Positions 7,341 to 16,200 of a DNA stretch of 33,482 nucleotides are shown piece by piece. Within the stretch, counting starts at the first letter, position 1. The number at the start of each line of letters is the position of its first letter. The notes under the pieces are model-generated. The model did not search any database, had not been told where the DNA came from, and saw nothing but the letters and a program-made list of their open reading frames with translations. Source of the DNA: Methylocystis sp. (GTDB lineage Bacteria; Pseudomonadota; Alphaproteobacteria; Rhizobiales; Beijerinckiaceae); contig JALHNQ010000038.1 of assembly GCA_022843405.1 (NCBI GenBank), positions 1 through 33,482 of the forward strand. The letters run 5' to 3'. The translations under genes and the position numbers were made by a program.

Positions 7341-8753
7341 ATGTGGACGCTATTTCAGGAGCATATCCGCCTTTTGGCGAAATCGATGCCGCGGATGGAC
7401 ATGAGCGTTTTGGGCAGGACGCGTCAGGAAGCCTCGACGCAGGGGCTAATATCTGCGGCGTTCCTTGCGGTCGTGGTCGCATCGTCGGCGCAGGCCGAAC
7501 CGCAACGCCCGGAAGCGCAGGACGTTTCCTCGAAGCAGCAGGAATTGCGGGGCGTCGAAGACACGATCGGGGCCGCGCGGGAACGCGCCCGTCAGCTCGA
7601 AGAACAGCTGCGCAATAACGCCGCCGCGCGCGAGAGGCTGAGCGGCGCGCTGATCGAAGCGACGCTGCGGCTGCAGGAGACGGAAACGCGCGCGGCCGAA
7701 ATCGAGGATCGGCTCGCGACGCTCACCGAGAGCGAGCGGAAGCTTGTGTCGTCGCTCGACGGCCGGCGGGCGCTGATCATCGAAATTCTTACCGTCCTGC
7801 AACGCATGGGCCGCCGGCCGCCGCCGGCGCTGATGGCGCGCCCGCAGGAAATTCTCGAAGCCGTGCGGGCGTCGCTCGCGCTTGGCGCCGTGCTGCCGCA
7901 GATGCGCGCCGAGGCGCGGCGGCTCCAGCGCGACTTAACCGAATTGGAGCAGACGCGGAACGGCGTCCAGCGCGAACAAAATCTCCTCAGCGAACAGCGC
8001 GCGAGCCTGAAGGCGCAGCGCGAAAGGCTTGAGCCGATGATCGCCGAGCGGCAGGAGGCGATTTCTACCTCGCAAGGCGCGTTGCAGGCGGAGACGGAGC
8101 GCGCGCGGTCTTTGGCGCAGCGCGCGACGACCCTTAAGGACCTCATCGCGCGCATGGAGGCCGAAAGCGCGGCGGCGCAACGCGCAGCCGAACAGGCGCG
8201 CAAGGCCGACGAAGAACGGCTCAAGGCTCAGGCGAAGCTTTCCGAGCGGCAGAGGCTCAAGGCGCTGTCCACGCCCTTCAAGGACCCGGCCCGGCTCGCT
8301 CCGGCGGTCGCCTTCGTCGATCTCAAAGGTCGGCTCCCGGCGCCGTCCTCCGGACAGATCGTTCGCCGCTTCGGCGCGCCGGACGGGTTCGGGGGCAAGG
8401 AGAAAGGCCTCTCGATCGCCGCGCGGGAAAATGGCGTGGTTATCGCCCCTTGCGACGGATGGATAGCCTTTTCAGGGCCTTACCGAAGTTATGGGCAACT
8501 CTTGATCATTAACGCCGGCGGCGGCTATTATGTGGTCCTGGCCGGCATGAGTCGCACCAATGTCAACGTGGGTCAATTTGTGCTCGCGGGTGAGCCGGTA
8601 GCCAGCATGGGAGACGGAGCCGCGCAAACCGCGGCGACCATCGCAATCGGCGCGAAACAACCCATACTTTATGTTGAGTTCCGCAAGGACGGAGCGTCAA
8701 TCGACTCAGGCCCATGGTGGGCGAAGTCAGACAGTCGGAAGGTCGGCGGATGA
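7341..8753 (+). CDS. envC: EnvC-like murein hydrolase activator (degenerate M23/LytM domain)
   Basis: A periplasmic activator of cell-separation amidases. From ATG 7341 (GGGGAG ribosome-binding site eight bases upstream) it has 470 residues; ATG 7401 would also give a standard signal peptide (hydrophobic core LISAAFLAVVVASSAQA). Long coiled coils span about residues 50-300, then a LytM domain fills the last 120 residues. The zinc ligands are gone: the first His/Asp site reads KEKGLSIAA, and the usual HxH strand reads YYVVLAGM. It should therefore activate amidases rather than cut peptidoglycan, as known for E. coli EnvC. The stop overlaps the ctpA start (ATGA), so the two are coupled, an arrangement common in alphaproteobacteria. 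Confidence 0.88.
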   Translation: MWTLFQEHIRLLAKSMPRMDMSVLGRTRQEASTQGLISAAFLAVVVASSAQAEPQRPEAQDVSSKQQELRGVEDTIGAARERARQLEEQLRNNAAARERLSGALIEATLRLQETETRAAEIEDRLATLTESERKLVSSLDGRRALIIEILTVLQRMGRRPPPALMARPQEILEAVRASLALGAVLPQMRAEARRLQRDLTELEQTRNGVQREQNLLSEQRASLKAQRERLEPMIAERQEAISTSQGALQAETERARSLAQRATTLKDLIARMEAESAAAQRAAEQARKADEERLKAQAKLSERQRLKALSTPFKDPARLAPAVAFVDLKGRLPAPSSGQIVRRFGAPDGFGGKEKGLSIAARENGVVIAPCDGWIAFSGPYRSYGQLLIINAGGGYYVVLAGMSRTNVNVGQFVLAGEPVASMGDGAAQTAATIAIGAKQPILYVEFRKDGASIDSGPWWAKSDSRKVGG

Positions 8754-10114
8754 TTCGCAGAACAGTCCTTATCGCTACGGGAATCGCTATTGGAGCGGGA
8801 TGCGCCACGCTCGGCCAGCAGGCGCGCGCCGTCATCGGCGGTCCGGCTCAGGCGGCTTCCGCCGATACCTACAAGAACCTCAGCCTGTTCGGCGACGTAT
8901 TCGATAAGGTGCGCGCCGACTATGTCGAGAAGCCCGACGAGCAGAAGCTTGTTGAAAACGCCATCAACGGCATGCTGACCTCGCTCGACCCGCATTCGAG
9001 CTACCTTGACGCCAAGGCGTTCAAGGACATGCGCACCCAGACCGAAGGCAAGTTCGGCGGTCTTGGCATCGAGGTCACGCAGGAAGACGGGCTGGTCAAG
9101 GTCGTCGCGCCGATCGACGACACGCCCGCCTCGCGCGCCGGAGTCATGTCCGGCGATCTCATCGGGGCGATCGACGACGAGACCGTGCAGGGCATGACTC
9201 TCAACCAGGCCGTCGACAAGATGCGCGGCGCGGTCAACACGCCGGTCAAACTGACGATCTTCCGCGGCAAGAACAAAGACAAGATCGAGGTCAAGCTCAC
9301 CCGCGCCGAAATTCACATCAAATCGGTGCGCTCGCGCAAACAGGGCGACGACATCGCCTATGTCCGTATCTCGCAGTTCAATGAAGAGACGGCGGAAGGC
9401 TTGCGCAACGCCATGGCCAAGGCGCAGCAGGACATCCCCGCCGACAAATTCAAGGGCTACATCATCGATCTGCGCAACAATCCGGGCGGCTTGCTGGATC
9501 AGTCGATCCAGGTCGTCAACTCCTTCATCGACAAGGGCGAAATCGTTTCGACCCGCGGCCGCAACGCCGACGAAACCCAGCGCTACAACGCGCGCGGCTC
9601 CGGCGACCTCTCCAAGGGCAAACCGGTCGTCGTGCTGATCAATGGCGGCTCGGCTTCGGCGTCCGAAATTGTCGCGGGCGCTTTGCAGGATCATAAGCGC
9701 GCGACGCTAATCGGCACGCGGTCCTTCGGCAAAGGCTCTGTGCAGACCATCATTCCGCTCGGCGGCAGCGCCGGCGCGCTGCGTCTGACGACGGCGCGCT
9801 ATTACACGCCGTCGGGCCGCTCGATCCAGGCTAAGGGCATCGATCCGGACATGGTCATCCTTCAGGACGTGCCGGACGAACTCAAGGGCAAGGACGACAC
9901 CAAGGGCGAAGCCTCGCTCAAGGGCCATCTGAAGAACGGCGAAGACGAGAAGACCGGTTCGCAGGCCTATGTCCCGCCGGACGAGGCAAAGGACAAGCAG
10001 CTCACTGCGGCGGTCGAACTTCTGCACGGCAAGCCGAGGGCGCAAATCCTCGCCGAGCAAACCAAGGACGTCGCCAAGGACACGACCAAGCCGCCGGCCA
10101 AAGCCGCGAATTGA
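8750..10114 (+). CDS. ctpA: Carboxy-terminal processing protease CtpA (S41 family)
   Basis: A periplasmic serine protease that trims or degrades envelope proteins from their C-termini. It has 454 residues: a signal or anchor segment (residues 1-35), an N-terminal cap, a PDZ domain (about 95-175, with GGLGIEVTQEDGLVKVV), and the S41 core. The catalytic pair is Ser303 in NGGSASASEIVAGAL and Lys328 in GTRSFGKGSVQT, with the usual spacing of 25. The C-terminus is a Lys/Asp-rich tail of low complexity. ATG 8750 overlaps the envC stop by the ATGA pattern, with GGAAGG upstream; the in-frame ATG at 8714 lies inside envC and is less likely. Confidence 0.95.
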   Translation: MIRRTVLIATGIAIGAGCATLGQQARAVIGGPAQAASADTYKNLSLFGDVFDKVRADYVEKPDEQKLVENAINGMLTSLDPHSSYLDAKAFKDMRTQTEGKFGGLGIEVTQEDGLVKVVAPIDDTPASRAGVMSGDLIGAIDDETVQGMTLNQAVDKMRGAVNTPVKLTIFRGKNKDKIEVKLTRAEIHIKSVRSRKQGDDIAYVRISQFNEETAEGLRNAMAKAQQDIPADKFKGYIIDLRNNPGGLLDQSIQVVNSFIDKGEIVSTRGRNADETQRYNARGSGDLSKGKPVVVLINGGSASASEIVAGALQDHKRATLIGTRSFGKGSVQTIIPLGGSAGALRLTTARYYTPSGRSIQAKGIDPDMVILQDVPDELKGKDDTKGEASLKGHLKNGEDEKTGSQAYVPPDEAKDKQLTAAVELLHGKPRAQILAEQTKDVAKDTTKPPAKAAN

Positions 10115-10162
10115 CGCGGCGGACGGCGGGGCTTAGGCAGTCGGCGGGAGTCTTCGCCGTCG

Positions 10163-10927
10163 ATGAGCTTTCTGTCCACTTACGCTAATCCAGCGCGCTT
10201 TCTGCGGTTTGCGGAACGCGCGCTGCCGTGGCTTTCAGGCGCCACGCTGCTTCTGCTCGCGATCGGGCTCTATGGCGCCTTCAATGCGCCGCCCGATTAT
10301 CAGCAGGGCGAAACCGTTCGCATCATGTATATCCATGTGCCGTCCGCCTGGCTCGCGATCTTCGCTTATGTGGTGATGACCTCGGCGTCGCTCGGCGTTC
10401 TGGTCTGGCGCCATCCGCTGGCCGATGCGGCGCAGAAGACGGCGGCGACTCTTGGCGCCGCCTTCACTTTCATCTGCCTTGTCACCGGATCGCTGTGGGG
10501 CAAGCCGATGTGGGGAACGTTCTGGGTGTGGGACGCGCGTCTCACTTCAATGCTCGTTCTTTTTCTTCTCTATCTCGGCCTCATCGCCGTCAGGCAGACG
10601 ATGGACGACACGCCGCGCGGCGCGCGCATCGCCGCGATCATGACGCTCGTCGGCGCGATCGACATTCCGATCATCAAATATTCGGTCGATTGGTGGAATA
10701 CGCTGCATCAGCCGGCCTCGGTGTTTCGCATCGACGGACCTGCGATCTCCGGCTCCATGCTCTGGCCGCTGATCGTCATGGCGCTCGCCGCGACGCTGCT
10801 GTTCTTGACGCTGCATGTGATGGCGATCCGCAATGAAATCCTGCGGCGGCGTCTCGCGCGCCTCTCGATGCTCGCGGTCCGCGCCGGCGAAACCGCCGGC
10901 AATGAGAGCATGGAGGCCGCCGAGTGA
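10163..10927 (+). CDS. ccmC: Heme exporter/handling protein CcmC
   Basis: Loads heme onto CcmE for cytochrome c maturation at the periplasmic side of the inner membrane. The 254-aa protein has six membrane segments. The heme-handling tryptophan-rich loop is present (WGKPMWGTFWVWDARLTS, about 112-129), and the two expected external histidines occur at His58 (IMYIHVPSAW) and His182 (WWNTLHQPAS). It is followed without a gap by ccmD and ccmG. The ABC subunits ccmA and ccmB, often directly upstream in alphaproteobacteria, are absent here: ctpA takes that place 48 bases away. Confidence 0.96.
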   Translation: MSFLSTYANPARFLRFAERALPWLSGATLLLLAIGLYGAFNAPPDYQQGETVRIMYIHVPSAWLAIFAYVVMTSASLGVLVWRHPLADAAQKTAATLGAAFTFICLVTGSLWGKPMWGTFWVWDARLTSMLVLFLLYLGLIAVRQTMDDTPRGARIAAIMTLVGAIDIPIIKYSVDWWNTLHQPASVFRIDGPAISGSMLWPLIVMALAATLLFLTLHVMAIRNEILRRRLARLSMLAVRAGETAGNESMEAAE

Positions 10928-11079
10928 GCGATCACTGGTCTTATATCGCCGCGGCCTATGGGGCGGCCGCCGTCACGCTCGGCGTCGTGACGCTGCGCAT
11001 TGTCCTCGACTATCGCCGCCTGCGCGCGGCGCTGGCGCGATTTGGCGCCGCCGGCGCGCGCGATCAGGGAGACGGCTAA
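10924..11079 (+). CDS. ccmD: Heme exporter protein CcmD
   Basis: A 51-aa single-pass membrane protein that by family holds CcmE in the heme-handling complex with CcmC. It begins at GTG 10924, overlapping the ccmC stop (GTGA), and starts MSDHWSYIAAAYGAAAVTLG: the HWSYI-AYG pattern is typical of CcmD. One hydrophobic helix (about residues 7-28) is followed by a basic YRRLRAALARF segment. Its TAA is immediately followed by the GTG of ccmG, so ccmC, ccmD and ccmG form one coupled operon. Confidence 0.93.
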   Translation: MSDHWSYIAAAYGAAAVTLGVVTLRIVLDYRRLRAALARFGAAGARDQGDG

Positions 11080-11673
11080 GTGAGCGACGCGGTCGCGCCG
11101 CGTTCGGCGCTGCGCTTTCTGCCACTGGCGCTGTTCGCGCTGCTGGCGCTCGTCTTCCTTGTGCGGCTCTTTGCCGGCGACGCGTCGCGCATTCCTTCCG
11201 CGCTGATCGGCAAGCCGGCGCCCGTCTTCGATCTGCCGGCGCTGGAAGGACTTGCAGGCGTTCCGGGCTTTGCGACGCGAGATTTGCGCAAGGGCCATGT
11301 CAGCCTGGTCAATGTGTTCGCGAGCTGGTGCGGACCCTGCCGGCAGGAACATGCGGTGCTGATGGCGATCTCAGCCAATGAAGCGCTCAAGGCGAAAGGC
11401 GTCGAGCTCTATGGGCTTTCCTATAAGGACGAGACGGCGAACGCCTTGAATTTCCTCGAAACGGGCGGCAATCCTTTCGCCCGCGTCGGCGTCGACCCCG
11501 CCGGGCGCACGGCGATCGATTTCGGCGTCTATGGCGTGCCGGAGACTTTCGTGATCAAGGGCGACGGAACCATCGCCTATAAATTCGTCGGCCCGCTGAC
11601 GCCTTCCGCGGTCGCCACGACGCTCATTCCCGAGATTGAGAAGGCGATGGCGAGCGACGGCGCGACGCGCTGA
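11080..11673 (+). CDS. ccmG: Thiol:disulfide interchange protein CcmG/DsbE
   Basis: A membrane-anchored thioredoxin-like reductase that keeps apocytochrome c cysteines reduced for heme attachment. The 197-aa protein has an N-terminal anchor (about residues 12-32) and the redox motif FASWCGPC with Cys84 and Cys87. It also has the CcmG-type GVYGVPETFVIKGDG stretch containing the cis-proline. The GTG start at 11080 directly abuts the ccmD stop. It ends 9 bases from the convergent TauE gene, so both transcripts may overlap at their 3' ends. Confidence 0.95.
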   Translation: MSDAVAPRSALRFLPLALFALLALVFLVRLFAGDASRIPSALIGKPAPVFDLPALEGLAGVPGFATRDLRKGHVSLVNVFASWCGPCRQEHAVLMAISANEALKAKGVELYGLSYKDETANALNFLETGGNPFARVGVDPAGRTAIDFGVYGVPETFVIKGDGTIAYKFVGPLTPSAVATTLIPEIEKAMASDGATR

Positions 11674-11682
11674 ACAAGCGAG

Positions 11683-12423
11683 TCAAGGCTCTCTGAGGAA
11701 GAGGCCGACGGTCAGCGCCGCGCCGATCACGATGATGAAGATGCGCAGAAGCTTTTCGTCGATGTGGTGGATCAGCCGCGCGCCAGCGACGCCGCCGATC
11801 GTCGCGCCGGCGCTCGCGACCAACGCCTGCGGCCAGTGCAAATCCGGCGAGAACAGAAAGATGGCGACGGCGGAGGCGTTCATGACGCCCGCTAGCACAT
11901 TCTTGGTGGCGCTCGCGATGCGCACGCCCTGCCCCGCCATGGTCAGCGCCGCGACCATCAGAAAGCCGATGCCGCCGCCGAAATAGCCGCCGTAGATCGA
12001 GATCAGAAATTGCGCCAGCGCAGCGCCCGGCGCGCTCAGATGGCTATGCGTTTCGCCCGACTTGCGAAAGAAACTGCCCCAGGCGAAGACGACCGTTGCG
12101 AAAAGCACGAGCCATGGCACGAGCTGCGCGAAGAGCCCGCGCGGCGTCGCCAGCAGCACTGCGGCGCCGACGGCGCCGCCGATGATGCTGATCGCGAACA
12201 GCATGCGCAGCGACAGCCCGTTGGCGCCCCTGGCCAGCTTGCGGCCGGTCCAGCCGGTGGCGACCTGGGCCGGAAACAACGCCACGCAGGACGTGATATT
12301 GGCGGCGAGCGCGTCCATTCCGGTCAGCATCAGCGTGGGAAGCGTGAGAAACGAACCGCCGCCGGCAAGCGCATTCTGCGCGCCCGCCCAGGTCGCCACC
12401 GCAAACAGCAGAATGAAAGCCAT
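11683..12423 (-). CDS. TauE/SafE-family membrane transporter
   Basis: A 246-aa polytopic inner-membrane protein of the sulfite exporter TauE/SafE family (anion export, substrate not predictable). About eight hydrophobic segments are visible. The N-terminal AGAQNALAGGGSFLTLPTLM and the second-half YGGYFGGGIGFLMVAAL are the two internally repeated signature loops. It lies 25 bases downstream of the TetR gene on the same strand and is probably co-transcribed with it. Substrates in the family include sulfite, sulfoacetate and other organosulfur anions. Confidence 0.88.
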   Translation of the reverse strand: MAFILLFAVATWAGAQNALAGGGSFLTLPTLMLTGMDALAANITSCVALFPAQVATGWTGRKLARGANGLSLRMLFAISIIGGAVGAAVLLATPRGLFAQLVPWLVLFATVVFAWGSFFRKSGETHSHLSAPGAALAQFLISIYGGYFGGGIGFLMVAALTMAGQGVRIASATKNVLAGVMNASAVAIFLFSPDLHWPQALVASAGATIGGVAGARLIHHIDEKLLRIFIIVIGAALTVGLFLREP

Positions 12424-12448
12424 GCGCGCCTATGTCAGGTCGCGCGGG

Positions 12449-13105
12449 TCAAATCAAGCGGGCCGACTCCATCATCAGCCCGTCCGCAAGAATGCGAACG
12501 AGCTTCTCCAGTTGCTCGTCGAGGAGCTTGGGCGGAGTCTCGGCGATCTTCTCTTCAAGCCCGAGCGCGACGACGCCATGCACGGCGGAGAATAGCGTCC
12601 GCGCGAAGGCCGCGCGGGCGACGTGGCCCGTTCCGGGCAGGAGCTGGGTAAGCGGCGCGTCCAGCCGATTGAACAGGCGATTGCGCGCGTCGACATACCA
12701 CTGGGGCGTCGCGACGCCCGGCGGCAGGCGATGTTCGAAGAGCGCGCGCCAGCTCGGCTCCTCGGTTCTCGCGAAGTTCAGATAGGTCCGCGCCATGGTC
12801 TGCAGCGCCTGTTCGGCCTCGGCGTCGCCCAACGCTCGATCGAGCGCGAACTCCAGCCGCGCCAGGGTGCGGGCGTTGACGCGCAGGATCAACTCGTCGA
12901 GATCGTCGAAGGCGGTGTAGATGGCGCCGAGCGCACATCCGGCCGCCGTGGCGAGGTCGCGCGCCTTGAGCCCCGCGAGGCCCTGCGCGGCGATCGCTTC
13001 CTGCGCCGCGTCGATCAGCCGCTCGCGCAATTGAGTTCGGCGGTCGACGCCCGCCTCGGTCATCTTCTCATTCAATTGGCCGCCTCCCGGACCGGTTTTG
13101 AACAT
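12449..13105 (-). CDS. TetR/AcrR-family transcriptional regulator
   Basis: A DNA-binding repressor of 218 residues (204 if the in-frame ATG at 13063 is used). The N-terminal helix-turn-helix reads LIDAAQEAIAAQGLAGLKAR then DLATAAGCALGAIYTAFDDL (about residues 30-70). The C-terminal ligand domain (WRALFEHRLPPGVATPQWY, then HGVVALGL) looks like the WHG type. One of two TGAAC-N3-GTTCA palindromes overlaps its own start, and the second lies in front of the divergent phospholipid acyltransferase gene. It is therefore likely an autoregulator that also controls the lipid repair gene. The inducer cannot be read from sequence; an acyl compound would fit the target. Confidence 0.88.
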   Translation of the reverse strand: MFKTGPGGGQLNEKMTEAGVDRRTQLRERLIDAAQEAIAAQGLAGLKARDLATAAGCALGAIYTAFDDLDELILRVNARTLARLEFALDRALGDAEAEQALQTMARTYLNFARTEEPSWRALFEHRLPPGVATPQWYVDARNRLFNRLDAPLTQLLPGTGHVARAAFARTLFSAVHGVVALGLEEKIAETPPKLLDEQLEKLVRILADGLMMESARLI

Positions 13106-13111
13106 CGTTCA
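13099..13111. promoter_or_regulatory. TetR operator candidate, copy 1
   Basis: TGAAC-ATC-GTTCA, a 5+3+5 palindrome overlapping the upstream start codon (13105) of the TetR gene. Binding here would block initiation of its own transcript or translation. Confidence 0.55.
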
Positions 13112-13153
13112 TTTTTTGATTGACGGCAGAGCAAAAGCGCTGCATTCTACATA

Positions 13154-13168
13154 ATGAACATAGTTCAT
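13154..13168. promoter_or_regulatory. TetR operator candidate, copy 2
   Basis: ATGAAC-ATA-GTTCAT, a perfect 6+3+6 palindrome sharing the core TGAAC-N3-GTTCA with the copy 56 bases away (centre to centre). It lies about 100 bases before the acyltransferase start at 13271, where its promoter is expected. The repeat of the core in one intergenic region argues for a specific regulator site. Confidence 0.6.
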
Positions 13169-13270
13169 GGCAAAAAGCTGGCCTGCGACGCTCATTTGCA
13201 TCGCGCCGCACTTGACCAATCCTTAGGGGTCATCGGAGAAAGTCTCGGCGCCTCTCCCGGAAGTTCAGAC

Positions 13271-16200
13271 ATGACGCACTCGCTTCTTTCTTCGCGGCGT
13301 TTCGCACCGTTGTTCTGGCGTCAATTCTTTGCAGCCTTCAACGATAATTTCCTCAAGAACGCTCTCGTGCTCTTGATCCTGGCGCATATGTCCGAGAGCG
13401 GCGCGTCGCTCGTCACGCTCGCCGGCGCCGCCTTCATCGCCCCGTTCTTTCTTTTGTCGGCGATCGGCGGCGAATTCGCCGACAAATACGACAAGGCGCG
13501 GGTCGTGCGCTGGCTGAGCGTCGCCGAAATCGCCGTCGCCGCCTTGTCGGCGGCTGGCTTTGTTTTCGCGAATCTGCCGACGCTCTTTGGCGCGCTCATT
13601 CTCTTTGGCGTCACCGGCGCGCTGTTTGGGCCCATAAAATACGGCATCCTGCCCGACCATCTGACGCGGGAGGAGCTTCCGACCGGCAATGCGCTCGTCG
13701 AGAGCGCGACCTTCTTCGCGATTTTGAGCGGCACGGTCGCCGGCGGCGCGGCGCTCCACGCGGGCGACGGCGCGATTCTCGCTGCCGGTGTGATGGCCGT
13801 CGCCGTGCTAGCGCTCGGCGCGGCCTGGCTCATTCCGCCGACGGGGCGCGCCGATCCGGATCTTACAGTCGACGTCAACGTCATCCGCTCGACCTTCAAA
13901 TTGCTGCGGCATCTCCATGCTCAACCGGAGTTGCGGCGCCTCGCGATCGTCACGAGCCTGTTCTGGCTGTTTGGCTCGATCGCCATGTCGCTCGCGCCGT
14001 CGCTGATCACGCAGACTCTGCATGGCGCCGAGATCGTCGTCAGCATGCATCTCGCGCTGTTCGCCGTCGGCATCGGCGCGGGTTCAGGGCTCGCCGCCTT
14101 CCTGCTCAAGGGCAAGATCGTGCTGCTGCCGTCCGCCGTCGGCGCCGCGCTCGTCGCCCTCGCGTCGGCCGATCTCGGCGTCGCCTTGCTTCTGTCGCCG
14201 ACACCAGACGCGGGTGCGGCGCTGGCCCCGGAGGCCTATTTCGCGCAGCCGCTCGCCTGGCGCGCGGCGATCGATTTTTTGATTCTCGCCGTCGCAGGCG
14301 GTCTGATGATCGTGCCGTCCTTCGCCGCCATTCAGGTCCAAAGCGCGCCGCAGGAACGCGCCCGCACCGTCGCCGCGGTCAATGTGCAGAACGCCGCCTT
14401 CATGGCGCTCGGCGGCGTCGGCGTGGCGGCGCTGCAGAGCCTCAGCGTCTCTTTCGCGGCGCTCTTGATTGGCGTAGCGGTTGTCGCGCTTGCCGCTTCG
14501 GTCTGGATCGTCAAGAGAGTCGTCGCTTCCCCGATGCAGGACTTGCTCTCGATCATCTTTCGCGCCTTCTACCGCCTCGAAGCAAAGGGCCTCGAGAATT
14601 TCGACAAGGCCGGACCCAGTCCGATCGTCGCGCTCAATCATGTGAGCTTCCTCGACGCCGCAGCGATTCTCGCGGTCATGCCGAAGGCGCCGGTCTTCGC
14701 CATTGATCGGGAGATTTCGCAGAAATGGTGGGTGAAGCCGTTTTTGAGATTCACCCGCGCCATCCCGCTTGATCCGGCAAATCCGCTTGGGACGCGCGCG
14801 CTGATCCATGCGGTGAAGGACGGCAATCCGCTCGTCATCTTTCCTGAAGGCAGGCTGACCGTCACCGGCAGCCTGATGAAAGTCTATGACGGCGCCGGGC
14901 TGATCGCTGAGAAATCCGGCGCGATGATCGTTCCCGTTCGCATCGACGGCGCCGAGGCGACGATGTTCTCCCGGCTGACGCGCGAACAGGCGCGCCGTCG
15001 TTGGTTCCCGAAACTGACGCTGACCGCGCTCGAACCCGTTCGCCTGACCGTCGACGACGGGCTGAAGGGCAAGGCGCGGCGCATTGCGGCGGGCGCCGCG
15101 CTCTATCAGATCATGTCGGATCTCCTCTTCCGTACCACCAATGTCGACCGCACGCTTTTCGAAGCGGTCGTCGAAGCGGCACGCGCGCATGGGCTGTCGC
15201 GCGTCGCGCTTGAAGATCCGGTCGCCGGCCAGCTCAGCTATCGTAAGCTCCTGATCGGAACGCGCGCGCTCGCCGGCAAGATCGCGATGATCGGCAATCC
15301 GGGCGACGCCATCGGTCTCATGCTGCCGAACGCCAATGGCGCGGGAGTAGCATTCCTGGCGGTGATTTCCGCCGGCCGGACGCCGGCGATGATCAATTTC
15401 ACCGCCGGCGCCGCGAATATTCTTTCTGGCTGCGAGGCGGCGCAGGCGAAAACGATTCTCACGTCCCGCGGCTTCATCGAGAAAGCCAGGCTCGAAAAGC
15501 TCGTCGCCGCGCTCGAAGAGAAGGTCGCGATCGTCTATCTGGAAGACATACGCGCGCGCATCTCCATCGCCGACAAGCTCGGCGCCTTTCAGCGATTCAA
15601 GCGCACCGTCGTCGCCCGCAAGGCCGACGACATGGCGGCAATACTCTTCACCTCGGGTTCGGAAGGCGCGCCGAAAGGCGTGGCGCTGTCGCACAAAAAC
15701 ATGCTCGCCAATGCGGCGCAGGCGGCGGCGCGCATCGACTTCGGACGCGCCGACAAGGTCTTCAACGTGCTGCCGATGTTCCATTCCTTCGGTCTGACGG
15801 TCGGCTTTACGCTGCCGATCATCTCCGGCGTTCCGATCTATCTCTATCCCTCGCCTTTACACTACCGCATCGTGCCGGAGCTGGTTTACGGCTCGAACGC
15901 CACGATCCTTTTCGGCACCGATACTTTTCTCGCCGGCTACGCCCGCGCGGCGCACGCCTATGATTTCCGGTCGATCCGCTATGTCGTCGCCGGAGCGGAG
16001 CCGGTGAAGCAATCGACGCGCGATATGTGGATGGATAAATTCGGCGTTCGCATTCTCGAAGGCTATGGCGTGACGGAGGCCGCGCCGGTGCTCGCGCTCA
16101 ACACCCCGATGTTCAACAAGTCCGGCACGGTCGGCCGGCTGATGCCGGGCGTCGAACATAAGCTCGAACCCGTTCCCGGCGTCGAGCATGGCGGGCGGCT

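Noticed and set aside
7093-7482. 129-aa minus-strand frame in the gap before envC
   Set aside because: Low-complexity Arg/Ser/Pro content, overlaps the start of envC antisense, and shows no family features.
13154-13270. 39-residue N-terminal extension of the acyltransferase fusion
   Set aside because: It begins inside the operator palindrome and lacks similarity to transporter N-termini; ATG 13271 has a ribosome-binding site.
14084-15784. 566-aa minus-strand frame
   Set aside because: Antisense to the acyltransferase fusion, which has all expected motifs; the composition (Arg, Asp, His) is a shadow of alphaproteobacterial codon use.
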